Below, piece after piece: positions 54,617-62,889 of a stretch of 64,000 nucleotides of DNA. Origin of the DNA: Mucilaginibacter robiniae (GTDB taxonomy: Bacteria; Bacteroidota; Bacteroidia; Sphingobacteriales; Sphingobacteriaceae); contig NZ_CP051682.1 in NCBI RefSeq assembly GCF_012849215.1, forward strand, positions 4,278,001-4,342,000. The letters run 5' to 3'. The first letter of the stretch is position 1. Each line of letters opens with the position of its first letter. The notes below the pieces were generated by a model. It was not told the origin of the DNA. It did not search any database and saw only the letters and a list, made by a program, of their open reading frames with translations. The translations under genes and the position numbers were made by a program.

Positions 54617-55225
54617 TTACGAGTTTTTCGGTACACCAAGGAATTTACTAAATAATTCACTTTCTGCCCATATACTGCCTCCATGCCGTTTAATAATTTC
54701 GCAACATAGATAAAGGCCGATACCAAAGCTGGCAATATGCTGGACCTAGGTATTCTTCGTACGGTAGTAATGATCGGATAGCTTGGGTAGATCATTTTGA
54801 CTGATATGCATGCCTTGTTCCAAATTGGTAGTTGTTAATTCCTCATTACGGGCAGCTAATTCCTAGATCAACAACTGCTCCCGATTCTGGCTTTCTTTAA
54901 CCGCCTGTTCCAGGAGGATGCGCTTAGTGTCGTTGATAATGGTATTGATGATGTAAGCGACATTGGTTTCGTCATTTAAAGCGTCTTCATGACGGTTGTG
55001 TCAGTATAGGTTTCATACTGGTTGGAAAACAATGCCTTTTGTCGCAATCACATCCATAAAGGCGTTAAGCACAATGATTTTTTGGATAAATCGCCCTCGC
55101 TGCCTGGAAAAAGCTTCGAAAAACTCTTTACTTAATATCTCATCACGAATTTTGTGTACCAAGTTCAGGTAAGTTTCACTAAATATTAAAGTAGTAAATC
55201 TCGCCACATCTATTTTTATCACCAA
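54617..55225 (-). pseudogene. decayed sensor histidine kinase
   Basis: One minus-strand frame runs for 203 codons but contains four internal stops (TGA at 55013-55015 and nearby, and two TAG). It still encodes the sensor-to-kinase linker (DETNVAYIINTIINDTKRIL, NREQLLI-stop-ELAARNEEL). It then jumps straight to the ATPase part: HISQNDLPKLSDHYYRTKNT-stop, then FGIGLYLCCEIIKRHGGSIW. The HisKA dimerisation region and the N box are lost by an apparent in-frame deletion. The PAS-like N terminus is unclear. Confidence 0.82.
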
Positions 55226-55409
55226 TGACTGAAGTGAGCTTCTAAAAAGGGTATGAAGTTCTTTATTATTATAAATAAATCACTATTGGAATGTGCCACT
55301 TGCAAAGATAAAAAGGTGATAAATTTAACTAATACTTACAAAGTATAACTGGTTGCATGAAAACAAATTTACTCACTCTCACATTTTTAACGGAACTGCG
55401 TGAATTTTT

Positions 55410-56558
55410 ATGGTGCTTCAAAAATTTGATATTGTTATTATCGGGGCTGGTTGTGCCGGCTTGCAACTGCTGCAGCAGCTTTCGCTGCTTGAAAACTGGC
55501 CCGATTATAAAGTATTGCTGATTGATGATGGTGCCGAAAAGCAGCAGTCATGGTGCTTTTGGTCGGCATCTGGACACCCGTTACAGCATTTGGTTACTAA
55601 AACATGGCATCAGCTTACTTTCAGTGCCGCGAGCTTTTCAACCTGTCAGCCTATACAACCATATGCCTATCATTACATTCCGGGAAGTGTGTTTTTTGAC
55701 TATTTCAATCATCAGTTTATTCCCCAGCATAGCAACATTACGGTAATGCGGGCCCGGGTTAACCATGTTACAAAATTAGGAGGTGGTTACTTAATTAAAG
55801 CACAGGAGATGCAGTGGTGGGGGCAAACCTGCTATAGTAGTTTGGCACCTAAAGAAAGCCCAAAGCCTGAGCTATGGCAGCATTTTAAAGGTTGGTATAT
55901 AGAAGCCGAGCAGGATGTTTTAGATACCGATACAGCCATTTTAATGGACTATACAGTACAATTGTACAATAAAGTGCATTTTGTGTACGTGCTTCCTTTT
56001 TCAGGGAACAAGGCATTGGTGGAAGCAACCTTTTTTTCGGAGCGTAGGGAAGACGAAGAAACTTACGACAGACTGATTACGGCCTATCTGCATCAGGCCT
56101 TTCCGTACATCAAATTTAAAGTAACTGCTACCGAAGTAGGGTGTATTCCCATGAGCAGGCATTCGTTTAGTCGGTACGGGGCAGCGGGCGAGGTGTTGAT
56201 AGGGCAGGCAGCCGGTATGGTGAAAGCCAGCACAGGTTACACCTTTAACCGCATTACCCGTGACAGCATTTTACTGGCAAAGCACTTTGGTGAAAAGCTG
56301 CCTTACCAATGGCCTGCAACGCGTGGTAGGTTTCGGTTTTACGATCAATTGCTGCTCAATATAATTATAGCGAAGCCATACATAGTTCGTGATATTTTTA
56401 CCCGGTTGTTTAGGCATGCCACTATGCCGCAGGTGCTTAGGTTTTTAAATGAACAAACCACACTGGCGCAGGAAGTGGGTATATTTTTGCATTTACCCTG
56501 GAGGCCTTTTCTAAAGCAGGCTGTAAAGCATATATTTAACCGTAGTGGCACAAAGTAA
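55410..56558 (+). CDS. crtY: lycopene cyclase family protein
   Basis: A 382-residue FAD/NAD(P)-dependent cyclase that closes the ends of lycopene to give beta-carotene. The dinucleotide-binding motif IIGAGCAGLQLLQQL is at residues 10-24, and later family blocks include SWCFWSASG, VFFDYFNHQF, and VGCIPMSRHSFSRYGAAGE. Its 3' end overlaps the carotene dioxygenase gene by 14 bases, so they are cotranscribed. Other carotenoid genes (crtB, crtI) are not in the window, so lycopene must come from elsewhere. Confidence 0.9.
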   Translation: MVLQKFDIVIIGAGCAGLQLLQQLSLLENWPDYKVLLIDDGAEKQQSWCFWSASGHPLQHLVTKTWHQLTFSAASFSTCQPIQPYAYHYIPGSVFFDYFNHQFIPQHSNITVMRARVNHVTKLGGGYLIKAQEMQWWGQTCYSSLAPKESPKPELWQHFKGWYIEAEQDVLDTDTAILMDYTVQLYNKVHFVYVLPFSGNKALVEATFFSERREDEETYDRLITAYLHQAFPYIKFKVTATEVGCIPMSRHSFSRYGAAGEVLIGQAAGMVKASTGYTFNRITRDSILLAKHFGEKLPYQWPATRGRFRFYDQLLLNIIIAKPYIVRDIFTRLFRHATMPQVLRFLNEQTTLAQEVGIFLHLPWRPFLKQAVKHIFNRSGTK

Positions 56559-57507
56559 CCCATATACGCTGCAAAATGTAAAGCTCGTCTGCTTTACGGT
56601 GGTAGCAGGTATTTTGCTGACGGTTTGGCAACTCATCGACGGGTGTATTCCTTTGCCTATGCAGCTGGTTTTTTTAATGGTAAGTCTGCTGTTAACCGGT
56701 ATACCGCATGGTGCGCTTGATCATTTGGTGCAGCAGGAACAGTCCAGGCGGCAGCAAGGCCGCTTTCGGCTGATGTTATTTTTGGGCAGGTATGTGGCCA
56801 TTATGCTGCTGTATGCGCTGGCGTGGTATGTATTTCCGCAGTTGAGCCTTTCCTTCTTCCTTCTGATATCCTGCTGGCACTTTGGAGAAACAGACATCAG
56901 CCTAATGCCGCAAACCCCAGTGCTTACTGCATTGCTCCGGTTGCTGTATGGCATATCGGTATTGGTCTGGATTTTACTTCCCCACCAGTTCGAAGTAAGT
57001 CCTATACTGCTACACATGGTTACCCGAAATGGCTTAATTTATAGTCACTGGACTGCCATTGCTTCAAACTCCTCTTGGCTTATACCAGCATCGAGCATGG
57101 TTATCTTGGTGGCTTCGATAGTTACCGCATTTATAAGGCAGGGCAACCGTTATTGTTACTGGCTGAGGTTGCAGTTGGTGGTGGTATTGCTATGCGGATA
57201 TGCGTTGCCTTTGTTGCCTGCTTTTGCCTTGTATTTTGCCGGCTGGCACTCGCTCATTACCTTGTTTAATATCAAAGGGTTTATTACCGACGGCAATACC
57301 ACCCATAATAAACCCTTGCTGATTCTGTGGCTGAAGGCTTTACCCTTCAGCCTAATAGCTATTACCGGCCTTGTAGCGGCCGGTTATTCGTTTAGGCGCT
57401 ATGCGCCTTTGTTTGATCCTTTGCCGCTACTGTTTGTGTTTTTGTCGCTCATTACACTTCCACATATGGAAGTGATGCATAAGTTAAACAGTTCGGTACC
57501 TGGTTAG
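56545..57507 (+). CDS. blh: Brp/Blh family beta-carotene 15,15'-dioxygenase
   Basis: A 320-residue integral membrane protein with about eight helices that cleaves beta-carotene to two molecules of retinal. Conserved His residues of the family are visible in GIPHGALDHLV, SCWHFGETDIS and YFAGWHSLITLFNIKGF, and the last in LITLPHMEVMHKL. It starts at GTG 56545 inside the end of the lycopene cyclase gene. Its TAG stop overlaps the TAA stop of the convergent rhodopsin gene by four bases. This arrangement gives the cell its own retinal supply for the rhodopsin. Confidence 0.92.
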   Translation: MAQSNPYTLQNVKLVCFTVVAGILLTVWQLIDGCIPLPMQLVFLMVSLLLTGIPHGALDHLVQQEQSRRQQGRFRLMLFLGRYVAIMLLYALAWYVFPQLSLSFFLLISCWHFGETDISLMPQTPVLTALLRLLYGISVLVWILLPHQFEVSPILLHMVTRNGLIYSHWTAIASNSSWLIPASSMVILVASIVTAFIRQGNRYCYWLRLQLVVVLLCGYALPLLPAFALYFAGWHSLITLFNIKGFITDGNTTHNKPLLILWLKALPFSLIAITGLVAAGYSFRRYAPLFDPLPLLFVFLSLITLPHMEVMHKLNSSVPG

Positions 57508-58343
57508 TCTACCATGTGTGTGTTCATGGTAGCATCTTCGGCTACACGCTTCTCCAGTATCTTTTTGGCAGCCAGGTATACTACTGCACCAGCACCTACT
57601 TTATTGATTACGTCAAAAATGCTAAACGAAATATGGATGTAGTTCAGGTTAAAACCATTAATGGTGGTCAAGATATAACCTATAGGATACACGCCCCATG
57701 TAGTAACGGTAGATAAGGCAAGCCATTTGTAAGCGGTACGTTCCTCTGGTTGTACAGTATCTTTGAAACGTTTCCACAGGTTCCATAATATTACCGGGAT
57801 AATGATATAGCCTAGGGTAGATATAGCACCCCAAATCAACTTGTCACCAACCATAATGTGGCCGTTGGCAGTTAATTGCTGCTCGCCAATGTAACCGGTA
57901 AATACCATAAACAAATCGGCAAATAATAGCCAAAAAATACTGTTTTTAGCTTGGTTGGGTTGTATTTTCAGCATACTTACGGCTTTTAGTAATAACAGGG
58001 GAGTAGTAATAGACCAGTCGATGTATCGCAGCTGACCAATGGCGTTGTATGAAGTTCTCAGCAGTTCATCCCTTTTAATGGGGTCGGTCGTGTGAGCCAG
58101 TTCTCTCAACATTTCGTGATAAAAGTGCGCAATCAGCATGTAAGATATACCTGCTACCGCCGCAATAATAGCCGTAAAATACCGGGAAGTACGATGCTCG
58201 GGTGCTACGCTGGACTTGCCCAGCCAGCAAAAAATGACGTTTCCTAAAAAGGCATAAGCCGCAAAAATGAGGAAAAAGTACGTCACCATAGATGACATAC
58301 CAACACTGTTGGCAGTGGGAAGAAATGAGTCAGAGAATTCCAT
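57504..58343 (-). CDS. microbial rhodopsin with DTK motif (probable proton pump)
   Basis: A 279-residue seven-helix rhodopsin. The retinal Schiff-base lysine is Lys248 in FDVINKVGAGAV (helix G), with the counterion Asp244 just before it. Helix C reads RYIDWSITTPLLLLK: Asp109 is the acceptor, Thr113 the second motif residue and Lys120 occupies the place of the donor Glu108 of proteorhodopsin. The motif is therefore D-T-K, as known from Exiguobacterium rhodopsin, and not D-T-E. His73 (IAHFYHEML) matches the His that pairs with the acceptor in proteorhodopsin. The B-C loop is long and charged (residues 78-104). The gene is convergent with blh. Confidence 0.9.
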   Translation of the reverse strand: MEFSDSFLPTANSVGMSSMVTYFFLIFAAYAFLGNVIFCWLGKSSVAPEHRTSRYFTAIIAAVAGISYMLIAHFYHEMLRELAHTTDPIKRDELLRTSYNAIGQLRYIDWSITTPLLLLKAVSMLKIQPNQAKNSIFWLLFADLFMVFTGYIGEQQLTANGHIMVGDKLIWGAISTLGYIIIPVILWNLWKRFKDTVQPEERTAYKWLALSTVTTWGVYPIGYILTTINGFNLNYIHISFSIFDVINKVGAGAVVYLAAKKILEKRVAEDATMNTHMVD

Positions 58344-58616
58344 ATATTTATATTGGTTAAATTTTAATACTATTAGTTAAGTGTTTTTCAATAAAGTATA
58401 ACCACTTATAAATGTTTTTCTTTTAAAACATTTAATGACTTTCAAGTTTCCTTGCCGTGTGTATCACAGGCTCATGATCTGTTATTATTGGTCCATTTTA
58501 ATGTGAAAGAGTAGTAGAAGCAGAGCTTAGTTAAAAAGAGAATGCTGATTTTAAGCTACTAAACGACCGTTTTTTGGTTTTTACTAATAAAAGTTTACAG
58601 TATAACAACTCGCCAG
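58344..58616. promoter_or_regulatory. rhodopsin upstream region with inverted repeat
   Basis: 273 bases upstream of the rhodopsin start. An inverted repeat with 10-bp arms (58409-58418 and 58425-58434; TAAATGTTTT) lies 66-91 bases upstream. It may be an operator. No promoter matching the Bacteroidota consensus was clear. Confidence 0.35.
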
Positions 58617-58874
58617 CTAGACATTTCGAATGGTCCCATGCTTGGTCAGGATATGGTTCAAACTTAAATCAGTATCATTAAGGTAGATGAACGAAATTTC
58701 ATCCTGAAAACATACATAAATGTAAGATAAAACCCAAACGTCAGTCGGCCCAATGGTGCTCTGGCCCTGCAATCCTTTTTCAAAGTGTGGTGGATTGATA
58801 AGGGCATATTTAATCTTTTTTTCGATCAACAGCTTTTCAGCTGACCGGATAGCTTGCAGAGCGGTGTGTTTCAA
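58617..58874 (-). CDS. protein of unknown function, 85 residues
   Basis: An 85-residue soluble protein starting MKHTALQAIRSAEKLLIEKK. Its middle part, TIGPTDVWVLSYIYVCFQDE, looks like a short beta sheet. No family is recognised and there is no signal peptide. It follows the 218-residue gene on the same strand after 28 bases, upstream of the rhodopsin gene. Confidence 0.5.
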   Translation of the reverse strand: MKHTALQAIRSAEKLLIEKKIKYALINPPHFEKGLQGQSTIGPTDVWVLSYIYVCFQDEISFIYLNDTDLSLNHILTKHGTIRNV

Positions 58875-58902
58875 GATAGGTGAAAGAGATAGTGGTATAA
58901 AA

Positions 58903-59559
58903 TTAACTTAATTCAATCAGCGCCATCAGGTGCGACAAATAATGATTTGATTCTGGCTGGTCAAATGTTACACCTGCAATATATTGATTGCCGTTTAAAG
59001 CCTGCACATAGCCGAAGTAGCAAGGTGTAGATTTTTCAAGCCGGGGTGTGCGTAAGTAGGTGAGCAACCGGCCGGGTCGTTCCAGATACAGTTTGTAAGT
59101 GGCGATGAGCTGATGCAGCCGGCTACCGGAAAGCTGCCGGAGCACCTGGTTATCGGCACTAATCAAGCTTTGTAGGTTAAAACTGATTGTGGAATCACCG
59201 ATTGGAAACTGCACCTGGTGATCAATGCCTTCTGCTCCCCGTTGGCCATCAAAAATTAATAGTGTTGTTTCCTCAAATGTCTTTGTTAATTCAGACAAAT
59301 CAATGAATGTCCATGTTTTGCGGTCACCCACCGTTTCTTCTAGTTGTTCAAGTAAACTACCCAGCTGGCCGGCTTGCTGGTGATCTTTTCCGGCATTGTC
59401 TATCCAGCGCCCATTATACTGGGTAATTACGGTTTGCTGGTTATCAAAATCAAAGGTATAGTACAACTGTTCTTCAATTTTATCATAACCCCGGAAGATT
59501 TGCAGAGTTCGGGTGCTGGTGTCTTCTCTAAAAATCGTATAAATAGGATTAGCTGCCAT
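58903..59559 (-). CDS. protein of unknown function, 218 residues
   Basis: A 218-residue soluble protein with no signal peptide or membrane segment. It begins MAANPIYTIFREDTSTRTLQ and continues with QYNGRWIDNAGKDHQQAGQL and ERPGRLLTYLRTPRLEKST. No family or motif is recognised. It is the first of two short genes lying upstream of the rhodopsin on the same strand; whether they share its transcript is unknown. Confidence 0.55.
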   Translation of the reverse strand: MAANPIYTIFREDTSTRTLQIFRGYDKIEEQLYYTFDFDNQQTVITQYNGRWIDNAGKDHQQAGQLGSLLEQLEETVGDRKTWTFIDLSELTKTFEETTLLIFDGQRGAEGIDHQVQFPIGDSTISFNLQSLISADNQVLRQLSGSRLHQLIATYKLYLERPGRLLTYLRTPRLEKSTPCYFGYVQALNGNQYIAGVTFDQPESNHYLSHLMALIELS

Positions 59560-59705
59560 AGGGTATATAACAGTTGCATAAGCAGCTTAGTTTCATCCAT
59601 TAGGGTGCATATTCCTGGCTAAGAAGCTACTGCTGCTTGATTATACATCTTACTTATTTTTTATAATCGGTTCTCTTACCAACTTACCTTGTTTTACGGT
59701 CCATA
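59560..59705. other. short gap
   Basis: 146 bases with nothing recognised. Confidence 0.3.
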
Positions 59706-59957
59706 ATGTGCAAAAAGCTTATCCTGTTTATTTGGCTGTTATGTTCAGCAACGCTAATGGTCTAATTTCGGATAGAAAAGGAAAAAGAATTGAGTAAATT
59801 ATCCAATGTAGAAGTATATGGTACCAATGAAAGCCATACAACCTTGCATCAGCTTGAAAAAAGGTTCTGTTTAACGACTGTTGGTTTACTCCTTGTGAAG
59901 CCTGTTGTTGTAAATCCAACAATCAAGTGTCTCACATTTGTCTTTGCATTTAGGTAA
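59706..59957 (+). pseudogene. possible relic of a small secreted protein
   Basis: A single frame of 84 codons opens with a signal-peptide-like start (MCKKLILFIWLLCSATLMV), then an in-frame TAA, then a protein-like stretch (FRIEKEKELSKLSNVEVYGT). The stop lies where a Gln after a signal peptide would be normal. No family is recognised. Confidence 0.35.
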
Positions 59958-60202
59958 TAATTCAGATACAATCTAGAGCAATCATTTTAAAAGGAGAGGT
60001 GCGGATAATTATTGACACTTTCATGCTATTAATCCTGGTTTGTAAAACCATTTAATAGCTGAAAATATAAAACGAAAAAATATCTAAAAAAATTTGGGGA
60101 GAAAAATGACGTTTTTTAAACGTTTCGTAAAACCATAGGTAAGCTTTCAAATAAAGGAAAAACGGGTAATACTTGTATATAGAAGGCAGCTAAAAGTAGA
60201 TA
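59958..60202. other. AT-rich gap
   Basis: About 245 bases with no supported gene, between the relic and the mnmE terminator. Confidence 0.4.
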
Positions 60203-60258
60203 AAACCGCCTTTACCTTTTATATACAGATGTTTGTATATAAAAGGTAAACGCGGTTT
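60203..60258 (-). terminator. terminator hairpin of mnmE
   Basis: Arms 60203-60227 and 60234-60258, 25 bp with one mismatch, and a 6-nt loop. The right arm overlaps the mnmE stop codon by two bases. Confidence 0.8.
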
Positions 60259-61630
60259 ACTTTCCGATACAGAACTTAGAAAAAATATTATCCAACAGAT
60301 CATCAGTGGTAACTACACCGGTAATCTCACCTAGGTAATGCAAGGCTTGTTTAATATCAATAGCCAGAAAGTCGGAACTTACTGCAGTATCAATACCTTG
60401 TAGGGCTTTAATCAACGCTTGTTCCGTTTTTTGCAAAGCTTCTAAGTGACGTACATTAGTAATTAAAGTCTCATTACCATTCAACCGGCCTTGTACGCTA
60501 TGCTGATAAATTAGCTGTTTAAGCTCTTCGATATGCGTTTTCCCTTTAGCTGACACGGCAACGTAGGTTGTGCCTTCGGGTAGGTTGGGGGCCTGCTGTG
60601 TTGTGTTTTGCAAATCAATTTTATTGGCTATCACCAATACCGGCAAACCGGGTTTATGTAAACTGACAATGTCATGCTCAACATCTTTTACAGAAAGTGT
60701 TTGCACGTCATATACATATAATAGCAAAGCAGACTGGCTTATTTTTTCCATTGTCTTCTGCACTCCAATTTGTTCAATCGCGTCTGTAGCTTCACGAATA
60801 CCGGCAGTATCTATTAATCGGAAATTGATGCCATTTATGTTTAAAGTTTCCTCAATAGTATCTCGAGTGGTGCCGGCAATATGGCTAACAATGGCTCTTT
60901 CTTCATTCAATAACGCATTTAGTAAGGTGGACTTACCAGCATTAGGTCTGCCGGCAATTACAGTACTAATGCCTAGCTTAATAGCATTTCCTAAATCAAA
61001 CGATTGGATGAGGCGGCCAATTAATTGGGTGATATCATGTATAAGTTGCCTTAACTGGCTACGATTAGCAAACTCTACGTCTTCTTCCGAAAAATCAAGC
61101 TCTAGTTCAATCAATGATGCAAATTGTACCAATTGCTCACGTAAAGTTTGCAATTCGGTACTGAAGCCACCTCGTAATTGCTGCAAAGCAGCTTGTTGTG
61201 AAGCTTTGGAATCAGACGCAATCAAGTCGGCTACGGCTTCAGCTTGCGAAAGATCAAGCTGACCGTTCAAAAATGCTCTAAGCGTAAATTCACCTGGCTT
61301 AGCTGCACGGGCACCTTGCTTAATCAGCAATTTTATAATAGACTGAATAATGTAAGTTGAGCCATGACAAGAAATCTCCACAACGTTTTCACGGGTATAG
61401 GAACGAGGTGCAATAAATAATGATATCAATACTTCGTCTAAGGCTAAATCACTATCATGTATAGTTCCGAAGTGAATAGTATGTGAAGGCTGTTTAATTA
61501 AATTCTTTCCTTTAAAAACACTTTGAGCAATAGTAATTGCTTCGGGGCCAGATAAACGAATAACAGCTATAGCACCACTTCCATTCGGCGTAGCCAGTGC
61601 AACAATAGTATCTTGAGTTTGATAATTCAT
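60257..61630 (-). CDS. mnmE: tRNA uridine-5-carboxymethylaminomethyl(34) synthesis GTPase MnmE
   Basis: A 457-residue GTPase that, with MnmG, modifies the wobble uridine of several tRNAs. The start is taken at 61630 (MNYQTQDTIVALATPNG); an ATG seven codons upstream is possible. The N-terminal folate-binding domain (GPEAITIAQSVFKGK) is followed by a helical domain and the inserted G domain: G1 GRPNAGKSTLLN, G2 TTRDT, G3 DTAG and G4 NKID. The C-terminal CIGK motif with its catalytic Cys is intact. Confidence 0.96.
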   Translation of the reverse strand: MNYQTQDTIVALATPNGSGAIAVIRLSGPEAITIAQSVFKGKNLIKQPSHTIHFGTIHDSDLALDEVLISLFIAPRSYTRENVVEISCHGSTYIIQSIIKLLIKQGARAAKPGEFTLRAFLNGQLDLSQAEAVADLIASDSKASQQAALQQLRGGFSTELQTLREQLVQFASLIELELDFSEEDVEFANRSQLRQLIHDITQLIGRLIQSFDLGNAIKLGISTVIAGRPNAGKSTLLNALLNEERAIVSHIAGTTRDTIEETLNINGINFRLIDTAGIREATDAIEQIGVQKTMEKISQSALLLYVYDVQTLSVKDVEHDIVSLHKPGLPVLVIANKIDLQNTTQQAPNLPEGTTYVAVSAKGKTHIEELKQLIYQHSVQGRLNGNETLITNVRHLEALQKTEQALIKALQGIDTAVSSDFLAIDIKQALHYLGEITGVVTTDDLLDNIFSKFCIGK

Positions 61631-61896
61631 TAAATAAGTACAAGGCTGCAAAAGTCTGCAAATAAGTTAACCATTATGTTTTGTAGCTGTAAAAATATCA
61701 GCATATATAAGTGTCATACAATGCTAATATGAAATAGCTTATAAAAATAGATAAATTTATAGGCGTAACTTAATTGTTATAAATGCTTAGGAGCTACTTT
61801 ATGGCATAATAGATGTTCAGACGAGAACAAATTTACATCCTGAAGAAAGGTATGTAGTTTAAGATAAACTGATCAGAAACATTCATGCTTAACATA

Positions 61897-62109
61897 ATGA
61901 AAGCACTTTATTTTTTCCTAATATCCAGTTTTTTGCTTTGTGTTGCTTGTAACTCGCCTGCTAAAAAGCAACATAAAAATAAGCAAAATAAGATTAATAA
62001 TTTTCAGAATAGGGGTATGGAGATTGATCCTAAACAGTCGCCAAATAACAGTATGAATAAAACTGGTTTGAATACCGACAGTACTCAAACTGATACTGCC
62101 GGTAAATGA
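61897..62109 (+). CDS. small lipoprotein
   Basis: A protein of about 70 residues starting MKALYFFLISSFLL with a lipobox ending in VACNS (Cys near residue 18). An ATG four codons upstream (61885) also exists. The mature part is short, Lys/Asn/Thr-rich and without hydrophobic core, ending TDSTQTDTAGK. No family is recognised. It ends 8 bases before the convergent HAD gene. Confidence 0.55.
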   Translation: MKALYFFLISSFLLCVACNSPAKKQHKNKQNKINNFQNRGMEIDPKQSPNNSMNKTGLNTDSTQTDTAGK

Positions 62110-62117
62110 CTAAGCAA

Positions 62118-62762
62118 TCATAAAATTTCCTGTAAGTCTTTAAACTGTTTTATTGTTGTAATAGGTTCACCTGTTACTTTGCCAAAGCCATACGCAGCAA
62201 AAATCATAGGAACTCCCGCTTTAGTGCTGGAGTCATAATCGCCCTGAGTATCGCCAATATAAACTGGAGCGTATAAGCTATAATCGGCAATCACATCTAG
62301 GATATTCTGAAATTTAGGTTGACTTTTGGTTCCATAACATTGGTGACCTGCAAACACGTGTTCAAAGTTATGTTGTTTCAGAAAAGATTCAATGTAACCG
62401 TTCTGGCAATTACTTACTACAAACAATTTATATTTGTTACCTAGATATTTTAAAGTCTCTTCCAAATCAGGGTATAATGCTCCACCTTTAGTACTTAACA
62501 TTTCCAGTTCATACCGAGCCGATAAGTTTTTGAATTCATTACGTTTTTCGTTGCTCAGGTAAGGAGTTAATTTTTCAAATATTGCATCGTAGGCCATACC
62601 GGCAATGGAGCTTACTACGGCTGGAGTAACATCATCTTTTACATAGCCTAATTCTTCCTTAGCCTTTTGCCAAGCCTCAGCTACGGTGATGGTCGAATCC
62701 CACAAGGTTCCATCTAAGTCGAATATAATGCTATCAAATTTATTTTTTAGGTTTGCTTGCAT
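62118..62762 (-). CDS. HAD-superfamily phosphatase, phosphoglycolate phosphatase-like
   Basis: A 214-residue HAD hydrolase. Motif I FDLDGTLWDS carries the nucleophile Asp. Motif II is in FVVSNC, motif III is probably the Lys in GTKSQPKFQ, and motif IV is the Asp pair in YIGDTQGDYDSS. The alpha-helical cap is type C1. Substrate is not shown; phosphoglycolate or beta-phosphoglucomutase activity are both possible. It is convergent with the small lipoprotein gene. Confidence 0.9.
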   Translation of the reverse strand: MQANLKNKFDSIIFDLDGTLWDSTITVAEAWQKAKEELGYVKDDVTPAVVSSIAGMAYDAIFEKLTPYLSNEKRNEFKNLSARYELEMLSTKGGALYPDLEETLKYLGNKYKLFVVSNCQNGYIESFLKQHNFEHVFAGHQCYGTKSQPKFQNILDVIADYSLYAPVYIGDTQGDYDSSTKAGVPMIFAAYGFGKVTGEPITTIKQFKDLQEIL

Positions 62763-62889
62763 GGTTATTAATTAAGCTGCAAAAATAAACATTAAAGCGG
62801 AGTACCTACTCTGGCTTTATAAACTGACAGCCTTGCAACAAAATGGAAGGCTGTAGTGTTAGCTACTTTTAACACATTGATATATACTT

